Source: Legionella gresilensis
GTDB lineage: Bacteria > Pseudomonadota > Gammaproteobacteria > Legionellales > Legionellaceae
Direction of reading: 5' to 3'
DNA: 64,000 nucleotides
NCBI RefSeq assembly: GCF_900639865.1
Contig: NZ_CAAAHX010000010.1
Span: 35,360 to 99,359 of the forward strand
In this document: piece by piece, positions 27,073 through 35,947 of the stretch
Numbering within the stretch: the first letter of the stretch is position 1
Layout: every line of letters starts with the position of its first letter
Program-made: the position numbers and the translations under genes
Notes under the pieces: model-generated
Told to the model about the DNA's origin: nothing
The model's database searches: none
Seen by the model: only the letters and a program-made list of their open reading frames with translations

Positions 27073-30000
27073 TCAATAATTTAAAACAATGTTTGCTATA
27101 CCTAAGAGATCTTTAAGTGAGTTAATGACCTCATCGCTTGGCGTTATCCACCATTGTTGCGGTAAGCTCAGCAGCCCTTGTGCCTTTTCATTACAATATT
27201 TTATTTGGACAGCGCACTTGCCAGGGCTAGAAGATAAAATAGTTCTTATCCTGGTAATCAATGCATTATCACTTGTCTCATTTACAGTGAGAATTAATGA
27301 TTTGGCAAAACGAGTTCGTGCTTCACTAATAGAAAAAAGTTGCGTCGCTGTCATTCTAGCGTTTCCACTAAATTCATCATGAGCCACTTCTCCTTCAGAA
27401 AAAATCATCTGGCCTACCTGTAAAGGTATTGATAATGCTTCGTAGATTTCTGAGAAAATAACAACATCTATTTTGCCCGTTGCATCTTCTAAGCTAGCAA
27501 TGACTAATTTTTTACCTCGTTTAGTGATAATTCTCTTTAATGAAGTTATTAAACCACATAGACAAGCTTTTTTAACTAAGGCGGTATTTAAACGAATAAT
27601 GGGTGTAGTATAAGCCTTAAATTCATCCATATATTGTGCAGCTGGATGGCCAGTCAAATAAAACCCTAATGTTTCTTTCTCACCATCCAAGCGTTGCATA
27701 GTAGGCCAAGGCTTACACTGTAAATACTCTTCCTCTTCATTTCCTACTTCTTCAAATAAAGAAAATAAATCGGCTTGGCCTGTTGTTAAATTTTGTTGTG
27801 CTTTATCTGCCAATTTTAATGCTTTTTCCAACGATTCAAAAAGAGCAGAACGCTCTACTTGCCAATCATCCATAGCACCACTTTTGATTAATGCTTCTAG
27901 CACACGGCGGTTAACTTTTCGTAAATCAAGGCGACGGCAAAAATCAAATAAACCTTTATAAGTCCCATGCTGCTGCCTTTCATTCACAATACAAGAAATG
28001 GCTGACTCACCAACGCCTTTTATTGCACCTAGCCCATATAAAATAGTTTGCTCTTGGGTGACAGTAAAAGTGAAGTTAGATAAATTAACTGAGGGTGGTA
28101 AGACTTTTAAGTTCATCTGCTTACTTTCGTTAATAAAATTAACTACTTTGTCTGTATTATCCATATCTGAGGATAATACCGCAGCCATAAAAGCAGCTGG
28201 ATAATGTGCTTTTAACCATGCTGTTTGATAAGCTACAAGCGCGTAAGCAGCTGAATGTGATTTATTAAAGCCATAGCCTGCAAATTTTTCCATTAAATCA
28301 AAAATGTAGGTTGCCGTATCTTTTTCAACCCCTCTGGCAACAGCACCTTCTGTGAAAATAGCTCGTTGTTTAGCCATCTCCTCAGGTTTTTTCTTTCCCA
28401 TTGCCCGTCTTAGTAAATCCGCTGCACCCAACGTATAATTTGCCAAAACCTGAGCAATCTGCATGACCTGCTCTTGATATAAAATAACGCCATAAGTAGG
28501 TTTTAAAATAGATTCAAGATCAGGATGCGGGTATTCAACTTTTGCACGCCCATGTTTACGATCGATAAAGTCATCCACCATACCTGACTGTAAAGGACCA
28601 GGACGAAAAAGCGCTACAAGTGCAATAATGTCTTCAAAACAATCAGGTTGTAAGCGATTAATAAGTTCTTTCATACCGCGAGATTCTAACTGGAACACCG
28701 CTGTAGTTTGACAAGCTTTAAGCAAATTAAAGGTCGCATTATCATCAGTAGGAATTAGAGCAATATCAATTTCTTCTTCCTGCTTATCCCGCTTTTGCTG
28801 ATTAATGATTTTAAGCGCCCAATCAATAATTGTTAAGGTACGTAAACCTAAAAAGTCAAATTTAACCAAGCCCACCGCTTCAACATCATCTTTATCAAAC
28901 TGACTTACTATTTGCTGTGAGCCTTCTTCACAATAGATAGCAGTAAAATCAGTAAGCTTAGATGGCGCAATAACAACCCCGCCCGCATGTTTACCCGCAT
29001 TACGCGTCACTCCTTCTAATTTTAAAGCAAGATCAATAAGCTCTTTAACCTCTTCTTCCTCTTGATAGCGCACGCGCAGCTCTTCCTCATCCTGCAAAGC
29101 TTTTTCAAGTGTGATACCAATTTCAAATGGGATTAATTTAGCAATTTTGTCTACAAAGCCATAAGGATGGCCTAAGACGCGGCCTACATCACGTACTACA
29201 GCTTTGGCCGTCATTGTACCGAAGGTAATGATCTGAGAAACGCTTTGCCTACCGTATTTTTCTGCAACATAGTCAATGACTCTGTCTCGTCCTTCCATAC
29301 AGAAATCAATATCGAAATCAGGCATAGACACACGTTCAGGATTTAGAAATCGTTCAAAAAGTAACTCATAGAGTAAAGGATCAAGATCCGTTATTTTAAG
29401 TGCATAAGCTACTAAAGAACCTGCACCTGAACCACGTCCTGGTCCAACAGGCACGCCATTTTGTTTGGCCCATTGAATAAAATCAGCAACAATTAAAAAA
29501 TACCCAGGAAACCCCATGTTATTAATAACATCAAGTTCTATCTGTAAACGTTTGTCATAAGGAATACGTTTAACTGCAATTTCTTCCGCAGATTGACTAC
29601 GGAAAATTATTTCTAAGCGTTCTTCTAGGCCTTTCTTCGCTAATTGTGACAAATAACTATCAACAGTAAAATTGGCAGGTATGGGAAATGTAGGTAAAAA
29701 ATTGTTACCTAAATCTAATTTAACTGTACAACGCTGACTAATCTCTACCGTATTTTGAATTGCCTGGGGTAAATCTTTAAATAAAGTTGCCATTTCTTCT
29801 GCTGAACGAAGATATTGCTGCGAACTATATTCTTGCGTGCGTCTTGGATCAGCTAATGTGCAACCTTGATGGATACATACTCGTGCTTCATGGGCATCAA
29901 AATCATTTTTATCTAAAAAACGGACATCATTAGTAGCAACAATAGGTAGATTTAGCTCTTCAGCAACATCTATTAAACGTTCATTGTAAAGTGATTCTTC

Positions 30001-30525
30001 AGGCCTTCCTGTTCTTTGTATCTCTAAATAAAAACGATTTGGAAACAACTTGGCAAAATGGCGACTTAATTCATAGGCTTGCGCAAGATCATCTGCCAAA
30101 AGTGCTTTACCTATAATTCCTTTATAACCACCTGATAAAACAATTAAACCTTCAGCAAATTCCTCTAACCATTCGTATTGAACCCGTGGTTGGCCTTGAT
30201 ATTGCCCTTCTAAATAAGCTTTAGAAATTAAACAAGTTAAATTGCGATAACCTATATTGTTTTGACAAAGAAATAATAGTGATGAATAAGTATTAGGTTG
30301 CTCTTGAAAACAACAAGGCAAATCACTACCAAGAATAGGTTTTACGCCATTATCCACAGCTGCTTTAAATACTTTGACTGCAGCAAATAAATTACAAAAA
30401 TCTGTAATGGCAACTGTATTCATCCCCCTCTTAATAACAGCCTTCATTAAAGGTTTAATACAAACTAATCCATCAACTAAAGAAAATTCTGTATGTAAAC
30501 GTAGATGAACGAACTGCGATCGCAT
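27073..30525 (-). CDS. dnaE: DNA polymerase III alpha subunit DnaE
   Basis: 1,150 residues, the length of bacterial DnaE1. The N-terminal PHP domain begins FVHLRLHTEFSLVDGLV. The palm has the catalytic aspartates in MPDFDIDFCMEGRDRVIDY, preceded by GPGRGSGAGSLVAYAL. The fingers/beta-binding region (LFRPGPLQSGMVDDFIDRKHG, GYGFNKSHSAAYALVAYQTAWLKAHYPAAF), a tandem HhH and a C-terminal OB fold follow. This is the replicative polymerase. Both PHP and catalytic residues look intact. Confidence 0.98.
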   Translation of the reverse strand: MRSQFVHLRLHTEFSLVDGLVCIKPLMKAVIKRGMNTVAITDFCNLFAAVKVFKAAVDNGVKPILGSDLPCCFQEQPNTYSSLLFLCQNNIGYRNLTCLISKAYLEGQYQGQPRVQYEWLEEFAEGLIVLSGGYKGIIGKALLADDLAQAYELSRHFAKLFPNRFYLEIQRTGRPEESLYNERLIDVAEELNLPIVATNDVRFLDKNDFDAHEARVCIHQGCTLADPRRTQEYSSQQYLRSAEEMATLFKDLPQAIQNTVEISQRCTVKLDLGNNFLPTFPIPANFTVDSYLSQLAKKGLEERLEIIFRSQSAEEIAVKRIPYDKRLQIELDVINNMGFPGYFLIVADFIQWAKQNGVPVGPGRGSGAGSLVAYALKITDLDPLLYELLFERFLNPERVSMPDFDIDFCMEGRDRVIDYVAEKYGRQSVSQIITFGTMTAKAVVRDVGRVLGHPYGFVDKIAKLIPFEIGITLEKALQDEEELRVRYQEEEEVKELIDLALKLEGVTRNAGKHAGGVVIAPSKLTDFTAIYCEEGSQQIVSQFDKDDVEAVGLVKFDFLGLRTLTIIDWALKIINQQKRDKQEEEIDIALIPTDDNATFNLLKACQTTAVFQLESRGMKELINRLQPDCFEDIIALVALFRPGPLQSGMVDDFIDRKHGRAKVEYPHPDLESILKPTYGVILYQEQVMQIAQVLANYTLGAADLLRRAMGKKKPEEMAKQRAIFTEGAVARGVEKDTATYIFDLMEKFAGYGFNKSHSAAYALVAYQTAWLKAHYPAAFMAAVLSSDMDNTDKVVNFINESKQMNLKVLPPSVNLSNFTFTVTQEQTILYGLGAIKGVGESAISCIVNERQQHGTYKGLFDFCRRLDLRKVNRRVLEALIKSGAMDDWQVERSALFESLEKALKLADKAQQNLTTGQADLFSLFEEVGNEEEEYLQCKPWPTMQRLDGEKETLGFYLTGHPAAQYMDEFKAYTTPIIRLNTALVKKACLCGLITSLKRIITKRGKKLVIASLEDATGKIDVVIFSEIYEALSIPLQVGQMIFSEGEVAHDEFSGNARMTATQLFSISEARTRFAKSLILTVNETSDNALITRIRTILSSSPGKCAVQIKYCNEKAQGLLSLPQQWWITPSDEVINSLKDLLGIANIVLNY

Positions 30526-30782
30526 AAGAGAAGTAGTCCTAACATGAGTATTTAAGCAATGCCTAAATTCTATTGTAATTAATACTTTTGTTTATGGGTA
30601 CCCTTTACTTCAATTTTTACAATGATTAATTAAAAAAAATTTTGCTATTTTTATACTAGAGGTTTTAGCAAACTAGATTATAAAGCAAAAAGAAATTAAT
30701 CTTACTATTTAGCAACATTGGTATGAATAAATTAATAAAAATTATAACGCTTTGATTATCAACTTATGATTAAGGGCCTATT

Positions 30783-31388
30783 ATGATAGAAGCTGTGATT
30801 GCTTTAATTATTATTATCTTAGAGGCGCTCGTGGTTAGAAAGATCACTTCTTCAAAGCGCGATATTCATACGGAAACTAAAACTGTTGATATAAAAAATA
30901 AAACAGTGAGCTTTAATTATCCGTGTTATATAAATACGGCTCTTATTAATTTACGAGCTCAAGGAGAGCAATATCTCTTTCTTGGTGGTTATAAAAAAGC
31001 AAATAAACTTTGTTTAATTAAAAATGATCGTTTAATTGATGTTTCTAATCAGGTAGGTTTAATAGACTCTTCTAATATTACTTACTGTGCTATAGCGGTT
31101 GATGTCAATAATGATGATTTACCTGATTTATTTGTAGCTCAAGATGATGGATTTTATTTGTATGAAAACCGGCAAGGTATGTTCAATATTAAAAAGCTTG
31201 ATATTGACATTGATAAAAACCTCATCCCTATTTCTATGGCTGTTACCGATATTCAACAAAATGGTTTAGTTGATCTGTTTGTAACTGCTTATCGTAAAAA
31301 GACTGATGATAAGCAACTGATGAATCATTACCAAAGTTTTCTATTTAAAAATAAGGGAGATAATACCTTTGAAATTTTTAAGAAATAA
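30783..31388 (+). CDS. FG-GAP/VCBS-type repeat protein, probably truncated
   Basis: 201 residues with an N-terminal hydrophobic anchor (residues 3-20). Two calcium-loop repeats are visible: AVDVNNDDLPDLFVAQDDGFYLYENRQG and AVTDIQQNGLVDLFVTAY. Such repeats form beta-propeller blades, usually seven, in proteins of 400-700 residues (for example the ASPIC/UnbV group), so two to three blades suggest a shortened gene. It ends on LFKNKGDNTFE, the usual start of another blade, and its last 20 bases overlap the next gene. I infer a 3'-truncated relic or a fragment co-opted as an anchor. Confidence 0.65.
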   Translation: MIEAVIALIIIILEALVVRKITSSKRDIHTETKTVDIKNKTVSFNYPCYINTALINLRAQGEQYLFLGGYKKANKLCLIKNDRLIDVSNQVGLIDSSNITYCAIAVDVNNDDLPDLFVAQDDGFYLYENRQGMFNIKKLDIDIDKNLIPISMAVTDIQQNGLVDLFVTAYRKKTDDKQLMNHYQSFLFKNKGDNTFEIFKK

Positions 31389-32181
31389 GTTATTTATTTT
31401 AGGGTTTTTAAGTTTTAATACTCATGTTTATGCAGACTTAACTGATTTACACCGTCTGCAACAAGCTTACCCAGAACATATAAAATCTATTTCTAAAGAT
31501 TACATTGTTTGGTCAGATGGTACCCACATGGAAACTAAAGATAAAAAAATCAATAAAACGCCGCAAGAAAAATTAGATTTTCCTTCCTTAATTGATCAAA
31601 TCGAAAATGTTTGTTATGAGCTTGGCATACCTGCAGATCCTAAAACTTTCCAACCTAAAAATGACCCTGGCCGAATACGGTATGAGCCTTTTTTTCGTAA
31701 AATGTATGGAAATTCTAAAGAGGAAGTAAAAACACATTTAGTAACAATTTATTGGATGCCCAACCAATTTGGCCATAAGTATCCGCTTCGAGTAACAACA
31801 GTTAATCAAGTTAATCAAAAATTACAAAAGATATCGCAAGAGTTAGAGAACCTCGTTATTAAACATCCAGAATATATACCTTTTTTAAGTAATCCGGGTG
31901 GGACTTTTAATTGGCGACTAATTGCCAATACAAATCGTCTTAGCAATCATAGCTTTGGCATGACTATCGATATAAATTCAACTAAAGCGGATTACTGGCA
32001 ATGGGATCTTAAAGCAAAAGGTAAACCCATTAATGAAACGACACCTTTAACTTACCATAATAATATTCCCTGGGAAATTGTACCTATTTTTGAAAAATAT
32101 GGCTTTATCTGGGGAGGAAAATGGTACCATTACGACACGATGCACTTTGAATATAGACCTGAATTGCTATTACCTTGTTGA
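31369..32181 (+). CDS. Exported M15 family peptidase
   Basis: 270 residues starting at TTG with a good AGGGAG site 9 bases upstream. The signal peptide spans 1-22 (ending VYA). The C-terminal domain carries the zinc ligands of M15 (VanY/endolysin-like) peptidases: NHSFGMTIDI (His194, Asp201) and YDTMHFEYRPE (His259). These enzymes cut D-Ala-D-Ala or L-Ala-D-Glu bonds of peptidoglycan in the periplasm. The N-terminal 150 residues are unrecognised. Overlap with the VCBS gene suggests co-transcription. Confidence 0.88.
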   Translation: MKFLRNKLFILGFLSFNTHVYADLTDLHRLQQAYPEHIKSISKDYIVWSDGTHMETKDKKINKTPQEKLDFPSLIDQIENVCYELGIPADPKTFQPKNDPGRIRYEPFFRKMYGNSKEEVKTHLVTIYWMPNQFGHKYPLRVTTVNQVNQKLQKISQELENLVIKHPEYIPFLSNPGGTFNWRLIANTNRLSNHSFGMTIDINSTKADYWQWDLKAKGKPINETTPLTYHNNIPWEIVPIFEKYGFIWGGKWYHYDTMHFEYRPELLLPC

Positions 32182-32473
32182 TTACTATTTTTTATTTAAC
32201 ATTTGCTGTTTCCCTTAAGATTGAATATTTTTCAAGCTTCTCTAAGTTTTAATCATTTGACTTATACTTTTAAGTAATGTACTAAATAAGAAATGAACTA
32301 ATGTATAGCTTATTGATTTAATAAGTAATTTATTTTAACTTGAAAATATGCTTTTATTCTTGTCAACCTAAATACGCTATCTACTTTTCATATAGAAAGT
32401 TAGTTAATTTTACTAGAGGGAAATAATTATAAATTCGTATGCCAATGCTAAATTTTACCGTAATTTAACATGC

Positions 32474-33118
32474 TTATATCACCTTTAAGTGAATTGCTAA
32501 ATAAGCTGACAGTGCAAAAAATATACCGTACATTATATGGAGCGCAATAGGAATAAGATATTTACCAACTTTAGGTAAAATCACATAAAGGATAAAAATG
32601 CCTATTAAGATCACAACTGGATTAAAGATTACCATCCATTTAGGATAATAGGTAGTTCCATGCCAAACTAAATAAATGAAACAGACAGATAACACTTGTA
32701 AAATAAATCGTGTAATTGCTAAAAAAGCTTTATCATAGGATTGGTATACGCGTATTAAGCGACTTAAATCTCTAGTTGTAATTTGTACTTGCAAAATTAA
32801 ACTCAAAATTGTCTTTAAACTAATCCAGGCTAATTGAACAATCAGACTATATACTGCTAAAAATACAATAACGGTAGGCAGAATTGCTGCACTTGGCGCT
32901 AACATTTTATATAGATGCCAAAAACCAAAACTATAAAAGGGCGTTATGAATATAACAATAAAGTAACCACCCTTTAGATAATTTTTAGATTTGGTTAAGA
33001 TAGATTGTGGAGAGTCAAGCGCAGTTCTTTCAATATTACTCTGTAAAAAAAACTCCCCTATTCCTACCAAAATTGCGGCAATACAGCCAATAAATCCTGT
33101 AAGAATAAGGGCATCCAT
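32474..33118 (-). CDS. Multi-pass membrane protein, unknown
   Basis: 214 residues with about six hydrophobic helices: LILTGFIGCIAAILVGIGEF, then YFIVIFITPFYSFGFWHL, and so on. No soluble domain or catalytic motif. It resembles small conserved hypothetical integral membrane proteins; family name uncertain. It stands alone after a 292-bp AT-rich gap in which I see nothing, and is 76 bases from another small membrane protein on the same strand. Confidence 0.75.
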   Translation of the reverse strand: MDALILTGFIGCIAAILVGIGEFFLQSNIERTALDSPQSILTKSKNYLKGGYFIVIFITPFYSFGFWHLYKMLAPSAAILPTVIVFLAVYSLIVQLAWISLKTILSLILQVQITTRDLSRLIRVYQSYDKAFLAITRFILQVLSVCFIYLVWHGTTYYPKWMVIFNPVVILIGIFILYVILPKVGKYLIPIALHIMYGIFFALSAYLAIHLKVI

Positions 33119-33194
33119 TAAGCTTCTCCTGAGGCTTTATTTAATTAACTAACTGAGCTTTTTAGCCCATTTATATATTAAACAAGCCACTATA

Positions 33195-33545
33195 TTAGTG
33201 CCAGTCTCTATCGCGAGTTCGATTATGCGTTCTGCGAAATAAACGAAAAATAATAAATATTAATCCAGCGATAATTAACCAAGAAAATAAAGCACTACCA
33301 AAGCCATGTCCGAAAAAAAGACTAGCTAATAAGCCACCCATGATAAAACCCGCTAAACCGCTTCGCCATCGACTACCGGTACGATTATTTACATAAGATT
33401 GCTTTGGCGCAGTTTTACTGTAAGAAGACGTTGAGCGAGAAAAACCTATTGCGCGACCGCCACCAAAGCGTTTCGCGGCTGCTTCATTAACTACTAAGCC
33501 AAAAGAAAGCAAGGTAATCATAAGTAAGGAAAATATTGTACGCAT
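33195..33545 (-). CDS. Small membrane protein, Tim44-like N-terminus only
   Basis: 116 residues. A signal-like N-terminus ends NEAAA; then KRFGGGRAIGFSRS, a linker, GSRWRSGLAGFIMGGLLASLFFGHG, a second helix LFSWLIIAGLIFIIFRLF, and a basic end. This N-terminal architecture (signal, R-GGGRS-like stretch, Gly-rich helix) is that of bacterial Tim44-like proteins, whose C-terminal lipase/transport-like domain of about 150 residues is missing here. Either a natural short form or a truncated gene; no Tim44 remnant follows downstream. Confidence 0.75.
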   Translation of the reverse strand: MRTIFSLLMITLLSFGLVVNEAAAKRFGGGRAIGFSRSTSSYSKTAPKQSYVNNRTGSRWRSGLAGFIMGGLLASLFFGHGFGSALFSWLIIAGLIFIIFRLFRRTHNRTRDRDWH

Positions 33546-33632
33546 AAAATAATCTCATCTAAATTGAGTGCTATCATACTAACATGAAAATGAGCGAATG
33601 AATGTGCGTTTGCTATAAAGATTAATAAATTT

Positions 33633-34970
33633 TTATCGCTTAATGCGATGTGGATCAAAGGCTTCACGAATAGCATCTGCAAATAAATTACTGGCAAGAA
33701 CTAACGTAAACATAAAGAGAAAGGCTGCCATCATTGGCCACCAAACAACAGGTTCTCGTGCAAGCTCAAGCCGAGCACTATTAATCATATTTCCCCAACT
33801 AATGGTCATAGGCGATACACCAACTCCCACATAGGATAAAACAGCTTCGGCTAAGACTAAAAAACTAAAATCAAGCACGAGATTAATTAATACGATCGGC
33901 ATCACATTAGGTAATAAATGTTTATAAAGAATTCGCCAAGCACTACTACCTAGTGCTTTCGCCGCGAGAACAAAATCAATTTCACGTAACTTAAGGGCTT
34001 CTGCGCGTAAAATTCGACATAAACTAGTCCAGCTGGTAATCCCTAAAATTAAACATAGCGCTAAAAGACGTGCATCAGCACTTTCTTCTAAAGTAGGAAA
34101 CTCTTCAGGGTGATTAGCAATGTAAGTTTGCATAGATAAAACTGATGCAGTAATTAGTAATACGCCTGGAATAGAGCTCAAAGTTGTGTAAACATATTGA
34201 ATGATATCATCGATTAACCCACCAAAATATCCAGCAGCAATACCGAAGATAATAGCTAAAGGCAACATAAATAATGTCGTAAGTGTCCCAATGATAAGAC
34301 CCGTACGAATACTTTTAATTGTGTAATAAAAAATATCCTGACCAATTTTCCCTGTACCAAACAGGTGAAAATTGCGCGATAACCAATAGCTAGCAAATAT
34401 AAACAGTAAACATAAAAAGAAAGTAATAAGCCCCCAAATCAAGCTAGGATTTATAATGATTTTATTTGTTAAAGAAAAATAGATTGCGCCACCTAGAATT
34501 AAAAATAAAATGAAGACAATCGAACTTTGCATTAACGATCTCTTGAATAGAAAAAAAATTAGCTTTTGTTTTTGCTCTGGGGTTTTAATCTCTGCAGGTG
34601 GATACTTTAAACGTGGGTGAACTTGCTTTGCTTGTCCGTTTAAAATTGTTGTTTCCAAATTATAGAGGTTTAAAGCTAAGGGTGCAGAATAAGTCTTTTC
34701 ATAAACTTGGTTCACTGGTGCTATGAGCTTATCTAAGAGAGAAACTAAATTGCTACTTTCATGTTCACTACTTGCCCGGAAATGAATTGAATCCAAAATA
34801 CCTATGACGAGAAAAAAAAGGAGAATAATGCCTGCGCTTACCGCAATAGGGTTACTCAGTAAGTAACGAAATGAACGTCTAACAGGTTTTTTGCTTAAAC
34901 TAACTATTAATGCGATAAAGCTAATGCCAATTAAAAGTAAAAACCATTGATCAGTCCACAATAATTCCAT
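33633..34970 (-). CDS. Peptide ABC transporter permease (YejE/OppC-like)
   Basis: 445 residues from the ATG at 34970, which overlaps the stop of the upstream permease gene (TAATG). An in-frame start at 35000 exists but lies inside that gene. The second half is a BPD_transp_1 permease domain with the EAA loop (LREIDFVLAAKALGSSAWRILYKHLLPN). The first 190 residues add membrane helices and a periplasmic loop, longer than OppC and like YejE. It should import oligopeptides with the two neighbouring gene products; no ATPase gene is adjacent. Confidence 0.88.
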   Translation of the reverse strand: MELLWTDQWFLLLIGISFIALIVSLSKKPVRRSFRYLLSNPIAVSAGIILLFFLVIGILDSIHFRASSEHESSNLVSLLDKLIAPVNQVYEKTYSAPLALNLYNLETTILNGQAKQVHPRLKYPPAEIKTPEQKQKLIFFLFKRSLMQSSIVFILFLILGGAIYFSLTNKIIINPSLIWGLITFFLCLLFIFASYWLSRNFHLFGTGKIGQDIFYYTIKSIRTGLIIGTLTTLFMLPLAIIFGIAAGYFGGLIDDIIQYVYTTLSSIPGVLLITASVLSMQTYIANHPEEFPTLEESADARLLALCLILGITSWTSLCRILRAEALKLREIDFVLAAKALGSSAWRILYKHLLPNVMPIVLINLVLDFSFLVLAEAVLSYVGVGVSPMTISWGNMINSARLELAREPVVWWPMMAAFLFMFTLVLASNLFADAIREAFDPHRIKR

Positions 34971-35947
34971 TAATTTAGCCTTACACGAGGATCTGCCCAA
35001 AGATAAGAAATATCAGTTAAAATCAAACCTATGATATATAAAATGGAACCTAAAAAAACCATTGCCCTTACAATAGCAAAATCTTGTTGCCCAATTGCAT
35101 CAATAATATAACTACCTAAGCCTGGCACACCAAAAAAGGATTCTAAAATTAAACTTCCCATAAATAAGGAAGGAATAATTACCACAACACCGGTTAGAAT
35201 AGGCAACATGGCATTTTTTAAAATATGCTTAAATAACACCCTTGATTCTGCTAATCCTTTTGCACGAGCAGTTTTCACATATTCTTTATTCATCTCTTCT
35301 AAAAATAAAGTGCGATACCATCTGGACCCTGCGCCAATTCCACTTAATACAGCAACCAGTACCGGTAAAAATATAAATTTTAAACTGTTTAATCCATCAT
35401 CATAACCAGAAATAGGTACCCACCGAAGTAACTTACCGAAAACATATTGCCCACCAATAATATAAAATAAACTTGAAATTGACATTAAAATAATACAAAT
35501 GACTACCCCACTTAAATCTAGAAAAGTAGATCGGAAAAAAGCCATTCCCATTGCAAAAATAATATTTACTAGCATACCTAAAATTAAAATAGGTATAGCA
35601 ATTGCCAAACTTGGCCACATACGATGAGAGATATCAAAACTAATATCTCGTCCGGCATCTGACATACCGAAATCAAACACAAATAACTTTAATGATTTTT
35701 GAAAAAATAATGTTTGCGTCAATTTTTGTAACCCTGGTTTATTATCATTGTAAAATAGAGGCAAGTCATACCCATGCAGTACTTTCCATTGAGCAATTGC
35801 CTCAGGTTTTATATGCTTTTGACCAAGTTGCATACGCGCCATATCATCAGGTGAATTAATCATAAAAAATAAGGCAAAGGTAAGAAGATTAATACCAATT
35901 AAAATAGGAATAGCATAAAGTATGCGTCTAATAAAATAATAAATCAT
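34970..35947 (-). CDS. Peptide ABC transporter permease (YejB/DppB-like)
   Basis: 325 residues, DppB/OppB/YejB type. N-terminal helix YFIRRILYAIPILIGINLLTFALFF, and the EAA loop NKEYVKTARAKGLAESRVLFKHILKN before the last helices. Start and stop overlap both neighbours (ATGA and TAATG), so the three genes are one translationally coupled unit. Confidence 0.9.
   Translation of the reverse strand: MIYYFIRRILYAIPILIGINLLTFALFFMINSPDDMARMQLGQKHIKPEAIAQWKVLHGYDLPLFYNDNKPGLQKLTQTLFFQKSLKLFVFDFGMSDAGRDISFDISHRMWPSLAIAIPILILGMLVNIIFAMGMAFFRSTFLDLSGVVICIILMSISSLFYIIGGQYVFGKLLRWVPISGYDDGLNSLKFIFLPVLVAVLSGIGAGSRWYRTLFLEEMNKEYVKTARAKGLAESRVLFKHILKNAMLPILTGVVVIIPSLFMGSLILESFFGVPGLGSYIIDAIGQQDFAIVRAMVFLGSILYIIGLILTDISYLWADPRVRLN

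Noticed and set aside
34005..34030. AATTCGACATAAACTA inside a permease gene, similar to the MITE-like ends
   Set aside because: It lies in conserved coding sequence with no second arm; a chance match.
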